DNA of 14,966 bases from an uncultured Anaerocolumna sp. (GCA_937901695.1 CALDJN010000256.1:1-14966), one strand, 5' to 3'; shown: positions 7,869 to 14,488, counted from the first letter of the stretch. The notes: generated by a model from the letters alone, not told the origin. Program-made: numbers and translations.

Positions 7869-7922
7869 TTATTCTACATGCGCCCTCCATGCACGTGCTA
7901 TTTTTATAGAAGTCTTTTTCAT
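7869..7922 (-). CDS. 17-residue leader peptide upstream of the GNAT gene
   Basis: ATG at 7922 to TAA at 7869 encodes MKKTSIKIARAWRAHVE. A strong Shine-Dalgarno (AAGGAGA, 7931-7937) lies 9 nt upstream, better than that of many genes here. It sits between the dyad-covered promoter and the hairpin that hides the acetyltransferase ribosome site. The peptide is basic and not hydrophobic, so a membrane role is unlikely; a regulatory upstream ORF is the best reading. It could instead be the N-terminal stub of a deleted gene. Confidence 0.5.
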   Translation of the reverse strand: MKKTSIKIARAWRAHVE

Positions 7923-7948
7923 ATCAAATCTCTCCTTATATTTTATTT

Positions 7949-7975
7949 ATTATAACGCTACAGCGTAATAATCAA
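7949..7975 (-). promoter_or_regulatory. GNAT promoter covered by a repressor-like dyad
   Basis: ATTATAACGCT (7949-7959) and AGCGTAATAAT (7962-7972) form an inverted repeat with 11-bp arms, one mismatch and a 2-bp centre. On the minus strand it contains a perfect -10, TATAAT (7949-7954), and fills the spacer up to TTGATT (7970-7975). The spacer is 15 bp, short for sigma-A, so the exact -35 is uncertain. A dimeric repressor (TetR- or MarR-like size) bound here would block the promoter. No regulator gene is adjacent. Confidence 0.55.
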
Positions 7976-8010
7976 GAGGGTATTTTTATATCTAACATTC
8001 GAGGAGTATT

Positions 8011-8409
8011 TTAATTTTTATTTTCTTTCAGTTTAAATATTGCATTATCTGTTAAACTAATTCCAAACCTAGTATCTATCAAATTCACCTCTGACGAGTT
8101 ATTTTTCTGAAAAATAAGTTTATCTCCATCTATTTGAAATACATATGTATACTGTTTATCATCTGTTCTCATTGTTAATATATCATCCTCAATTGTATAA
8201 GTCCCATGTGGCAAATAACTGCTTAAACAATCATATGTAAAAGTAATATTATTATCGGAAATATTAACATATGGTAATAAAGTGTTACCAGTATCTGTTT
8301 GTTCTAAAACATAAGTCCCGTCCTTTACTGTAATTTTTTTATTTTTGGAATTACACGCTGTCAAAAATAATGCAATCATTAGAATTAAAATAACCCATAT
8401 TCTTTTCAT
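8011..8409 (-). CDS. Small predicted lipoprotein
   Basis: Protein of 132 residues with a type II signal peptide: MKR, a hydrophobic stretch, then lipobox LTAC with Cys19 as the lipidation site. The mature part is hydrophilic and looks like a small beta-rich domain: DGTYVLEQ, PYVNISDNNITFTYD, SSYLPHGTYTIEDDILTM, then YVFQIDGDKLIFQ. Similar extracellular lipoproteins with a DGTYxLE...LPHGTY pattern occur in many Firmicutes, without an established function as far as I know. GAGGAG (8419-8424) is 9 nt before the ATG. It is followed by the acetyltransferase leader region and preceded by a peptidase remnant. Probably an independent gene. Confidence 0.82.
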   Translation of the reverse strand: MKRIWVILILMIALFLTACNSKNKKITVKDGTYVLEQTDTGNTLLPYVNISDNNITFTYDCLSSYLPHGTYTIEDDILTMRTDDKQYTYVFQIDGDKLIFQKNNSSEVNLIDTRFGISLTDNAIFKLKENKN

Positions 8410-8454
8410 TTTTTTATTCTCCTCTCAAATTACTGATGATAATTGAATAATATT

Positions 8455-8699
8455 TTACTTAACTTTTTTAACAATGCGAATAATTCTATGTATATTATCT
8501 TTCTTGTTCACTTGCAGCATATCCATATGTAGTTTTATAGAGGTAGGTTATTACCTTCTTTAACTTTGAACCCAAGCTTGTTAATCCCCGAAAGGAATTG
8601 AGTACACTTTTCTTTACTTGCAGTATGGAAAGGGCAGATAATTCTAATGGTGTCGCCAAGTTTTAATTTGGGTGATTCATATTTTACATATCCTTTCAC
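8455..8699 (-). pseudogene. Remnant of an S66-family LD-carboxypeptidase/MccF-like gene
   Basis: Three successive minus-strand frames read as the N-terminal part of a peptidase S66 protein. Segment 8535-8699 gives YESPKLKLGDTIRIICPFH followed by FLSGINKLGFKVKEG and a stop, matching the family's 'LkpGDtIgiiaPs...fl.gi..L..lGfkv' start. After a frame change, 8495-8530 gives TYGYAASEQER and a stop, the expected 'ygYaAgtdeeR' step. A third frame (8455-8499) gives DNIHRIIRIVKKVK, roughly where 'adLn.mf.d..vkai' should be. The catalytic Ser/Glu/His part of the family (about 300 residues) is absent. The gene is dead. The most upstream part overlaps the end of the small membrane-protein gene at 8735, so the true start is unknown. 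Confidence 0.65.
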
Positions 8700-8734
8700 A
8701 TAATACAATAATCCACATTTCCAAACTCCAATTT

Positions 8735-9004
8735 TTAGATAGTCGGCATAAATGCAAGATAAAATCCTAGGGAAACACCTAATATAATTTTATGCAAAGG
8801 AATTCCCAATATCTCACATACCAATTGAAGAAGAATATTAAAAATCCCTGAAAATATAATCCATATAGCAACATTAAAGTTAGGATTTATTTTTTTGTTT
8901 AATGCAGTCCACACTATTTTGCTCCACTTATATTTAATTGAAATAGACATAAATATAAATCCGGAAATACTCATAGCAACAATTAATGGAATAATGTCTT
9001 TCAC
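8735..9004 (-). CDS. Small membrane protein, unknown
   Basis: Open frame of 89 residues with three hydrophobic stretches (about 4-23, 45-66 and 70-86) and a basic loop (KYKWSKIVWTALNKKINPN) between the first two. I do not recognise a family. GTG at 9004 is the start, with GGGAG (9015-9019) 10 nt upstream. It follows another small membrane protein gene by 67 nt on the same strand. Paired small membrane proteins like this can be bacteriocin-immunity or toxin-like proteins, but nothing specific supports that here. Confidence 0.6.
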   Translation of the reverse strand: MKDIIPLIVAMSISGFIFMSISIKYKWSKIVWTALNKKINPNFNVAIWIIFSGIFNILLQLVCEILGIPLHKIILGVSLGFYLAFMPTI

Positions 9005-9071
9005 TTTCCTAATTCTCCCTTTATTATTTTTGAAGTGAGATTATGCAGATATGAATCGTATCTACATAGCT

Positions 9072-9290
9072 TTAAATGCAAAATTTATCAGATAGTAATT
9101 TAAGAGTTGACATAATTAAGGAACTTATAATAATTGCTAATAAATCAGTTATTGCCAAAATATTTATTCCTTTTATTAAATTGCTTATGATTATTATAGG
9201 CAGTAAAAAAATAATTGCTCTAAATAAATAGGTAAAAAATTTTTTTAAATTAAGCTTTTTATTAATTTGGTTACCCTTTAAATCGTTCAT
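9072..9290 (-). CDS. Small two-helix membrane protein, unknown
   Basis: Open frame of 72 residues with a basic N terminus (NQINKKLNLKKFF), two hydrophobic segments (about 20-40 and 44-62) and a charged tail. The ATG at 9290 has GGGGG (9297-9301) 6 nt upstream, a convincing ribosome site. That site lies in the last codons of a short upstream frame that stops one base before this ATG, suggesting coupling. I do not recognise the family. It is probably co-transcribed with the 89-residue membrane protein downstream. Confidence 0.6.
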   Translation of the reverse strand: MNDLKGNQINKKLNLKKFFTYLFRAIIFLLPIIIISNLIKGINILAITDLLAIIISSLIMSTLKLLSDKFCI

Positions 9291-9291
9291 T

Positions 9292-9411
9292 TCAAACCCC
9301 CTTATTTATGTAAGAACTATAATATATTAGATTAGTAAATATAGCAGAATTCAACCTTTTTACGTATCTGGTGTCAATATTGCCGGCTAGTTCTTTTTGA
9401 AGTGGCAGCAT
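9292..9411 (-). CDS. Possible 39-residue peptide or gene fragment
   Basis: An open frame from ATG 9411 to TGA 9292 reads MLPLQKELAGNIDTRYVKRL and continues NSAIFTNLIYYSSYINKGV. Its composition is protein-like, and its stop is one base before the ATG of the next small membrane protein. There is no Shine-Dalgarno before 9411 and the frame is open seven more codons upstream, so it may be the C-terminal stub of a larger lost gene. The family is not recognised. The rest of the 9295-9468 gap shows nothing further. Confidence 0.35.
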   Translation of the reverse strand: MLPLQKELAGNIDTRYVKRLNSAIFTNLIYYSSYINKGV

Positions 9412-9468
9412 TTTATATATTTGGAGTAATCAAATATTTTAATAAGATTTACCAGTGATTATTTTTTA

Positions 9469-9990
9469 TTAAAGATTTATCCAATAACGTTCTATTCGGT
9501 CACCGCCTACTATAATTTCTTTTTCAAAGATACCACCATTTGTAATGATTGTTTTTTTACTTGCGGTATTATCGAAATCGCATGTTACAAGAACCTTGTC
9601 TAAGCCATATTGTTTGCAGTATATAAGATTTTGTCTAAGCATTTCTGTTGCGTAACCTTTTCTTCTTTCCAAAGGACTGACTGAATAACCTATATGACCT
9701 CCCCAAGTACTTAAAATAGGATGATTGATGTGATGCCTGAAATCAATAACACCTACAATTTTATCATCATTTAATCTTATTGCAATAAAGGTGTTCGAAC
9801 ATACTTTATTTTTAGGACAAGTTTCTTCCTTTTCAACCATGTTAATTCCATGAATCCATTCTTCAGCTGAGGAATGGATTCATGGAATTAACATGGTTGA
9901 AAAGCTTTCTCCAGAGTTCAGAAACTGTTGTCTATATTCCATAATATCGTTAGCATATTTCAAAGTAGGCTTTATCAATTTGATTTGCAC
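9469..9990 (-). pseudogene. GNAT acetyltransferase interrupted by an in-frame stop within a palindrome
   Basis: The frame starts at GTG 9990, with GGAGGT (10000-10005) 9 nt upstream, and reads QIKLIKPTLKYANDIMEYRQ then QFLNSGES, a typical GNAT N terminus. It stops at TGA 9880-9882. Beyond the stop the same frame continues SSAEEWIHGINMVEKEE to the natural end at 9469, through FIAIRLNDDKIVGVIDFRHH and the acetyl-CoA loop ERRKGYATEML. The whole is 174 codons, the usual length, so nothing is missing. Only the roughly ten codons between NSGES and SSAEEW are foreign: they are the exact reverse complement of the following sequence. It is the last gene after the methyltransferase (gap 19 nt). Reinitiation at 9840 could give a 123-residue fragment, probably inactive. 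Confidence 0.85.
9829..9904. repeat. 76-bp near-perfect palindrome
   Basis: Arms 9829-9861 and 9872-9904 are 33-bp exact reverse complements. The 10-bp centre is also self-complementary except for one T/G pair, so 37 of 38 pairs match around 9866/9867. It lies wholly inside the GNAT coding frame and brings the stop codon that breaks it. The downstream half is the native coding sequence; the upstream half is its inverted copy. Confidence 0.95.
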
Positions 9991-10009
9991 AATCACAACA
10001 CCTCCATAA

Positions 10010-10552
10010 CTAATTTTTGTAAGCATCAATAATAATTGATACCATACCCAGTTTACCATCATTATTTCTAGAATCAAATCTTAATGACCTTCCAATAACA
10101 CCTTGCTTAGGATTCCAATAATTAAAATGAAATCTTCCGTCTTCGTCACAATATTCAAGCAAATCTACTGAAAAACCAGCGCTTTCGAAAACTTTAACCA
10201 GAGATTTATAATCATAAAATACTTTATGTGTATATGCAGGGTGGTCTATTGGACCTGGTCCACCTGGCTTACACATATTGTGATACCATTCGTTTTGAAA
10301 ATTAATATCTGGAACTGCTAACCGAATATATCCATTAGGTTTTAAAAATTTATAAAGATTTTTTCCTGCTTCTATTCCCTCATTGTAGCTCAAATGTTCA
10401 AATACATGCTCTGCTAAAAAAGCATCAACAGATTCCTCGTGTTCAAAAAGCTTATAATAATCCTCTATTTTTAATAAATTGAGTTCATTTTCCTGTGTAG
10501 CAGTCCAACCATCATAAGATGTTTTACCTGCCCCTATAATAATCCTTTTCAT
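10010..10552 (-). CDS. Class I SAM-dependent methyltransferase-like protein
   Basis: Protein of 180 residues resembling the short 'predicted SAM-dependent methyltransferase' group often found with surface-polysaccharide genes. KRIIIGAGKTSYDGW (2-16) is a shortened motif I with the GAG of the SAM loop. AEHVFEHL (47-54) is the post-I acidic/His motif, and LYKFLKPNGYIRLAVPD is the motif III hairpin seen as 'lkpGG.l.i.vPd'. The substrate is unknown. AGGA (10561-10564) is 8 nt before ATG 10552. It lies in a chain of minus-strand genes: DUF1232, a frameshifted small gene, this gene, then the broken GNAT gene. Confidence 0.75.
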   Translation of the reverse strand: MKRIIIGAGKTSYDGWTATQENELNLLKIEDYYKLFEHEESVDAFLAEHVFEHLSYNEGIEAGKNLYKFLKPNGYIRLAVPDINFQNEWYHNMCKPGGPGPIDHPAYTHKVFYDYKSLVKVFESAGFSVDLLEYCDEDGRFHFNYWNPKQGVIGRSLRFDSRNNDGKLGMVSIIIDAYKN

Positions 10553-10564
10553 GTTATAATTCCT

Positions 10565-10800
10565 TTATTTATCGAATTTAAATGGTAGCAATATATTATA
10601 AATATAGTGATGTAATAATTCATCATAACTGTCATAGATATGTTCTTTGCCCGAATGATGATTAATTTGATTAAAGATGTTAGCAACATAATTTTGAAAT
10701 ATTTCAATTTTATATACTTTTTCCTCATATTATTTAAGCCATTTTCATTCAAGTATTGGACATATGATTTTAATGCTTTTTCAAAGAATAAATCGGTCAT
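10565..10800 (-). pseudogene. Small gene with a -1 frameshift in an A-run, unknown
   Basis: From ATG 10800 the frame reads MTDLFFEKALKSYVQYLNEN followed by GLNNMRK, then enters a hydrophobic, low-quality tail running past the methyltransferase start. At the A-run just after ATGAGG, one extra A would restore a frame reading KVYKIEIFQNYVANIFNQIN then HHSGKEHIYDSYDELLHHYI, ending at TAA 10565. That stop sits directly before the methyltransferase Shine-Dalgarno, which strongly favours it as the original end. The restored protein would be about 78 residues, soluble and rich in Tyr, Asn and His; I do not recognise it. No strong ribosome site precedes 10800; coupling to the DUF1232 stop 15 nt upstream is possible. 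Confidence 0.6.
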
Positions 10801-10815
10801 AATTTATGCCTATTA

Positions 10816-11187
10816 TCAGAACCATATTGCTTTTATAACAAGAAAAATCACAAGAAACCATATTAATACAATTGGTATGGCAAAATACCAATTCTTAGGT
10901 TTGCCTTCTTTCCATAATCCTTCTGCATCAATACGACATTCCTCAAATATATTAGGAGGAATCAATCGTACTGTTATAGCAATAAGTCCCGGCAGTATAA
11001 TTATATCATCTAAATAACCTAGCACTGGTATAAAGTCTGGAATGAGATCAATTGGAGATAGAGCATATGTAATTGTCAATCCGGCGAAAATTTTTGCTAT
11101 GATTGGAGTCCCTCTTTTCCCTAATGCTATGAAAACGGCAGGTATATCTATTTTTAATTGTTTAGCTCTTTCTTTAAGATTTTTCAA
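10816..11187 (-). CDS. DUF1232 (YkvA-like) membrane protein
   Basis: Protein of 123 residues with the DUF1232 signature YALSPIDLIPDFIPVLGYLD followed by DIIILPGLI (about 41-69), a compact hydrophobic helical pair. A C-terminal membrane segment (WYFAIPIVLIWFLVIFLVIKAIW) follows a polar linker. Family members are small membrane-associated proteins of no firmly known role. The start is TTG at 11187, with GGAGG (11198-11202) 10 nt upstream; the nearest ATG upstream runs into a stop. It is first gene of the cluster that continues with the frameshifted small gene and the methyltransferase. Confidence 0.85.
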   Translation of the reverse strand: MKNLKERAKQLKIDIPAVFIALGKRGTPIIAKIFAGLTITYALSPIDLIPDFIPVLGYLDDIIILPGLIAITVRLIPPNIFEECRIDAEGLWKEGKPKNWYFAIPIVLIWFLVIFLVIKAIWF

Positions 11188-11381
11188 TATATATCATCCT
11201 CCCGGATTACATAAAAAGCATACTATTTTTTCCAACCGATTAATTAATCCAAAATCATATTTTTCCAAAATATTACCTACTTTTCAAATCCCAGTTTATA
11301 ATTACCAATACCATAATAGCATATCTAATAAAATAAATAAACTAAATTTACCAATAATTTGTTTATACATAATATCAGAAG

Positions 11382-11424
11382 GGCAGTAGCATCAGAGAAT
11401 GGCAGTAGCATCGGTGAATGGCAG
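11382..11424. repeat. 19-bp imperfect tandem repeat
   Basis: GGCAGTAGCATCAGAGAAT (11382-11400) is followed by GGCAGTAGCATCGGTGAAT (11401-11419) and a third start GGCAG (11420-11424). Two of 19 bases differ. It lies in the 272-bp gap between the DUF1232 start and the end of the beta-lactamase-like pseudogene; the rest of that gap is AT-rich with no gene. Confidence 0.85.
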
Positions 11425-11459
11425 AAATGATACACCAATTGGCGAATATGTTAATATTA

Positions 11460-12331
11460 TTAAGTTTCTTTTAATAAAGATATAGCATTTCTTATGATTG
11501 CATTGTTCTCAGGATGTGGTTTATCCATTTTAGATATTATAATGATTGAAGCATCTAGAGAAGGAATAATGCATAGTTTTTGACCGCCAAAGCCACATGC
11601 ACAATAATACTCAAACACTTGATATTTATCAATCCACCAATAGTATCCATAAGGTTTTCCTTCTGGGAAACCTCCTAAAGAATAAGGAAAAATAGAGTCC
11701 AAATAAAATGCTTCTGAAAAGTAGTATTTTCCCATATAGTTTCCCTTTTTAAGATATAGTTGTCCAAATATAGTAAGGTCATCGACTGATATTTTTATGC
11801 TTTCTATATCGTCTCGGTTCCATTCCCAATTATTTATACCAAGTGGTTTAAATAACTTCTCATCCATAATATTTACAATATTTTTACCATACAAATCTTC
11901 AATAAGATATATCATAATCTGAGGATCTGGTTTGTATTCAAAATTTTCACCTGGAATATCTTTAAATTTCAACTTAAAAACTTCATGTATATCTGATGGA
12001 ATCTTTTCACCTGCAAATGGCCAATTTATTCCACTCATTTTTGTCATCACATGCTTCAAGGTGAGTAAAGTAAAATTTTATCTATATCGCTGAGTACAAT
12101 TTCTGGATAATAATTGAGAATCTTTTGGTCTAATGATTGTATTTTATTATCCTGCAACGCAATTCCAACCATGGCAGATACAATACTCTTGAATATACAA
12201 CCTATTTTAAAGATATCGTTATTATTAAATCCATTAAAATACTCTTTGAGTAAGGGTTTCCCATGTTGATTGATACTGATGGCATTCACATGAGGAAAGT
12301 CTTCTCTTATCATGGAAATTATATTAATCAT
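11460..12331 (-). pseudogene. Beta-lactamase-family (class C-like) serine hydrolase, frameshifted
   Basis: Two overlapping frames form one PF00144-type protein. Part one (ATG 12331, GAGG 8 nt upstream) reads to SDIDKILLYSP and stops at 12056. Part two resumes in another frame at LTLKHVMTKMSGINWPF, where the family has 'iTikhLLtmtSGi'. GTAAA is present twice in tandem (12065-12069, 12070-12074, plus strand). Removing one copy joins the frames as DKILLTLKHVM and gives 288 residues, a normal length. The SxxK nucleophile motif reads CIFK, with Cys45 (codon at 12197-12199) for Ser, and the YxN motif reads YKP. The closing region YGYYWWI...CGFGGQKLCIIP is family-like. The altered residues suggest it was already losing activity, or was divergent, before the frameshift. 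Confidence 0.82.
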
Positions 12332-12409
12332 TATTATAACCTCACTAATATATATTTTACTACAATTTCATTTTAGTTTTTCTACTAAATTCACTTTCGG
12401 TATATGCCC

Positions 12410-12740
12410 TTACAACTTACTAGCTTTTACTACAAAAGATAATGGCATTCTCTTTGCTCGACTAGAAGTATAATATTTGGTTGAAAATTCATATTTTTGT
12501 GCCAGTACTTCTTCACTAGTTTTCTTTTACATATCTTGCATATACACTGCTTGCAGTACGATATAAGTAACCATTCCAGTTATTTATGTCATCTACCTTA
12601 AGAAGAGTTACATATGCTTCAAGTACTATTCTTGATGCTAGTTCCTCGGCTTCATTGATTGTATATGTTTTAGAAAGTGCAAAGCCATAAAACATTGATT
12701 GATATTTTTCTATCATTTTGTCTGCATAAATTTTATCCAT
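12410..12740 (-). pseudogene. Truncated sigma-70-like factor fragment
   Basis: From ATG 12740 (AGAGG 12748-12752, 7 nt upstream) the frame reads MDKIYADKMIEKYQSMFYGF, ALSKTYTINEAEELASRIV and NNWNGYLYRTASSVYARYV, then KEN and stop at 12516. This resembles region 2 of ECF-like sigma factors: a helix-rich start and the 'nWLyrIasNvyaRy' step. Shifting one base at the stop opens a 37-codon frame, TSEEVLAQKYEFSTKYYTSS then RAKRMPLSFVVKASKL, ending at 12410; whether that tail belongs to the same gene is uncertain. No region 4 (the -35-binding helix-turn-helix) is present, so it cannot act as a complete sigma factor. Confidence 0.5.
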
Positions 12741-12888
12741 TAGGTTACCTCTTTTGAAACTTTCATTTTTTTGACTATCATATATATAGTGTATTGATAT
12801 CTTAAAAAGGTTGGAAAAATTATATGAAATTTTATACATAGCAAAAGTGTTAATGTTTTGTCTTATTTGTATTATATCTTATAAAATC

Positions 12889-13184
12889 TTAAAAATGAAG
12901 CTCTCACCTAAAAGTGAATACCTTTTTACATAGGCGAACGGTGAAAGAATGACGAGTAGAAGCTTTAATTACTAGCTAGCGAAGTATTGTAGGGATGCCG
13001 GAATTACCTTTAAGGGCAGCCACTGCATCCGAAGAACCTTTGACAGCCGATTGTATGCATCGAGTATGCTTTTGGAGAACATCAGTGTCTATATGGGGTA
13101 TGAGGATATCGAAATGATAAAGGAGGATATCTACAATTCTTTGAAATCGAGCAGAACAACACCTATATGAATAAGGCTTTATAA
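12889..13184 (+). pseudogene. Tyrosine recombinase (phage/ICE integrase) C-terminal remnant 1
   Basis: One plus-strand frame reads KLSPKSEYLFT, stop (12931-12933), ANGERMTSRSFNY, stop (12973-12975), LAKYCRDAGITFKGSHCIRR, TFDSRLYASSM and ENISVYMGYEDIEM. This is the catalytic domain of a tyrosine recombinase: SHCIRR carries the box II His and Arg, and MGYEDIEM is the 'mGHediemT' step with His changed to Tyr. After 13140 a frame change gives FEIEQNNTYMNKAL and stop at 13182-13184, the usual end of such integrases. Two internal stops and one frameshift show it is dead. It is the only recognisable content of 12840-13300. Confidence 0.8.
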
Positions 13185-13302
13185 GCTAATGAGTACGTTA
13201 GGAGATATTGCACATATTCTGCACACATATTTTTAGATACAAAAAAGCAGAAAATTTGATTTTTCTATAGGAAGGAGCTTTCTAACACGTCTATTTTAAC
13301 TA

Positions 13303-13321
13303 TACTCAAAAGTGTACTCAA
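13303..13321 (+). repeat. Paired TACTCAA repeats after integrase remnant 1
   Basis: TACTCAA occurs at 13303-13309 and 13315-13321, 12 bp apart, about 120 bp after the integrase remnant. The same pair follows the second remnant (14660-14666, 14670-14676). Repeats spaced about one helical turn beside an integrase gene resemble arm-type integrase-binding sites. Confidence 0.5.
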
Positions 13322-13390
13322 TTGGTTTGCAGTTTATAAATATTGTGAATCAATTGATTTTTTTCTTCCTTACAATAATTACGCATGATG

Positions 13391-14260
13391 TTATATTTCA
13401 ACCTCTATTTCAGACAAATTTAATGCTTTTCCACCGACTTTAACTTCAATAACTTCTTTACCTTTAGTTATCAAGTCTACGATTATTTCTGAAGGCTTTC
13501 CCATTGAATAACCTTGTTCAAAAACTATATGAGTGGTATGGTCAGATTTAATTTTACCATATTTAAATAAGTAACATGCAAGGGCACCATTAGATGTACC
13601 AGTTGCAGATTCTTCAGTAATTCCATAGAGTGGTGCCAAATTTCTACAATAGGCATTTGAGCTGTTAAGTGACTCAAGGGTGAAAATATGATAACCAATT
13701 GTATTATATTTACTGCTAATTTTTGATACCATTTCTAAATTTGGTTTTATAGCATTTACCATATCTATATTTTTAATAGGTATAAAAATATCTCTAAGAC
13801 CAGTAGATACGATTTGTATTGGTAGCTCTTCAATCATTTCAGCTGTTGTAATGTTCAGCGAATCTGCAATTTCTTGCTTTCCTATTGTTTGATAATAACT
13901 TGGAGTATTTTGACTCATCATAATTGATAAATCTCCCTTTAATTCTACACTTAAAACCCCTGCTTTGGTTTCTTGAAGGTATTTATCTGGTTTTATACAT
14001 CCTTGACTTAATAGTGTACTGAATGTTGCTATCGTAGCATGCCCACAAATATCAACTTCATCATTAGGTGTAAAAAATCTTACCTTAAAGTCTGCAAAGT
14101 TTGATTTCATGACAAAGGCAGTCTCACTAAAACCAATTATGCCAGCAATCTTTTTCATGTCATCTTCTGATAGAGCATCTGTATTAAGCACAACTCCAGC
14201 AGGATTTCCTCCCTCTATACATTTTGCAAATGAATTTAATGTATAAACTTTCACCTTCAT
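13391..14260 (-). CDS. PhzF-family isomerase/epimerase-like protein
   Basis: Protein of 289 residues, normal length for the PhzF/diaminopimelate-epimerase fold, a two-lobed cytoplasmic enzyme family. NSFAKCIEGGNPAGVVL is the family start, GFSETAFV carries the catalytic Glu46, and DICGHATIA carries His74 next to the active site. EESATGTSNGALACYL replaces the usual EDPATGSA, so the second half of the active site is a variant. Phenazine production is not implied; most relatives in Firmicutes have unknown substrates. ATG 14260 has AAGGGG (14270-14275) 9 nt upstream. It is flanked on both sides by integrase debris, so it may have arrived with an integrative element; its own reading frame is intact. 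Confidence 0.9.
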   Translation of the reverse strand: MKVKVYTLNSFAKCIEGGNPAGVVLNTDALSEDDMKKIAGIIGFSETAFVMKSNFADFKVRFFTPNDEVDICGHATIATFSTLLSQGCIKPDKYLQETKAGVLSVELKGDLSIMMSQNTPSYYQTIGKQEIADSLNITTAEMIEELPIQIVSTGLRDIFIPIKNIDMVNAIKPNLEMVSKISSKYNTIGYHIFTLESLNSSNAYCRNLAPLYGITEESATGTSNGALACYLFKYGKIKSDHTTHIVFEQGYSMGKPSEIIVDLITKGKEVIEVKVGGKALNLSEIEVEI

Positions 14261-14317
14261 AAATTATTTCCCCTTAAAATTCTATATAAATTTATCATTT
14301 TACTAAATTATTAATGT

Positions 14318-14341
14318 GTCACATTTGAATACAATTGTGAC
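14318..14341. promoter_or_regulatory. Operator-like inverted repeat upstream of the PhzF gene
   Basis: GTCACATTTG (14318-14327) and CAATTGTGAC (14332-14341) form an inverted repeat with 10-bp arms, one mismatch and a 4-bp centre. It lies 57-80 bp upstream of the PhzF start, where a regulator of that gene would bind. I could not place a confident -10/-35 pair near it. Confidence 0.45.
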
Positions 14342-14488
14342 CATACTCAATTCTATCACACAAAAATCCTAACGTCTATCCAAATCCATAAAATAGAAAC
14401 CTTAACAAGAACACAATATTATCACTTAATCAACATTTTTGTTAAAGCAGGATACCACTTAAGTTACCCTGTGAACACAAAATACTAA

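Noticed and set aside
7949..7975. MerR-type activated promoter for the GNAT gene
   Set aside because: MerR-family promoters have stretched 19-20 bp spacers with the dyad between -35 and -10; here the best spacer is 15 bp and the dyad covers the -10, which fits a repressor better.
10700..10740. Programmed -1 frameshifting in the 10565-10800 gene
   Set aside because: The run reads GAAAAAG, not the A-AAA-AAG slippery heptamer, and I see no stimulating stem after it. A one-base loss or sequencing error is simpler.
10640..11389. Open plus-strand frames opposite the DUF1232 and methyltransferase region
   Set aside because: They lie opposite a clear DUF1232 protein and the small frameshifted gene, and their translations look like no protein family.
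13348..13359. Terminator hairpin AATCAATTGATT after the PhzF gene
   Set aside because: It is self-complementary with no room for a loop, and the T-run is on the plus strand, away from PhzF transcription.
13391..14260. Phenazine biosynthesis cluster
   Set aside because: Only a PhzF-like protein is present; no phzA-E or phzG partner, and the active-site motif is a variant.
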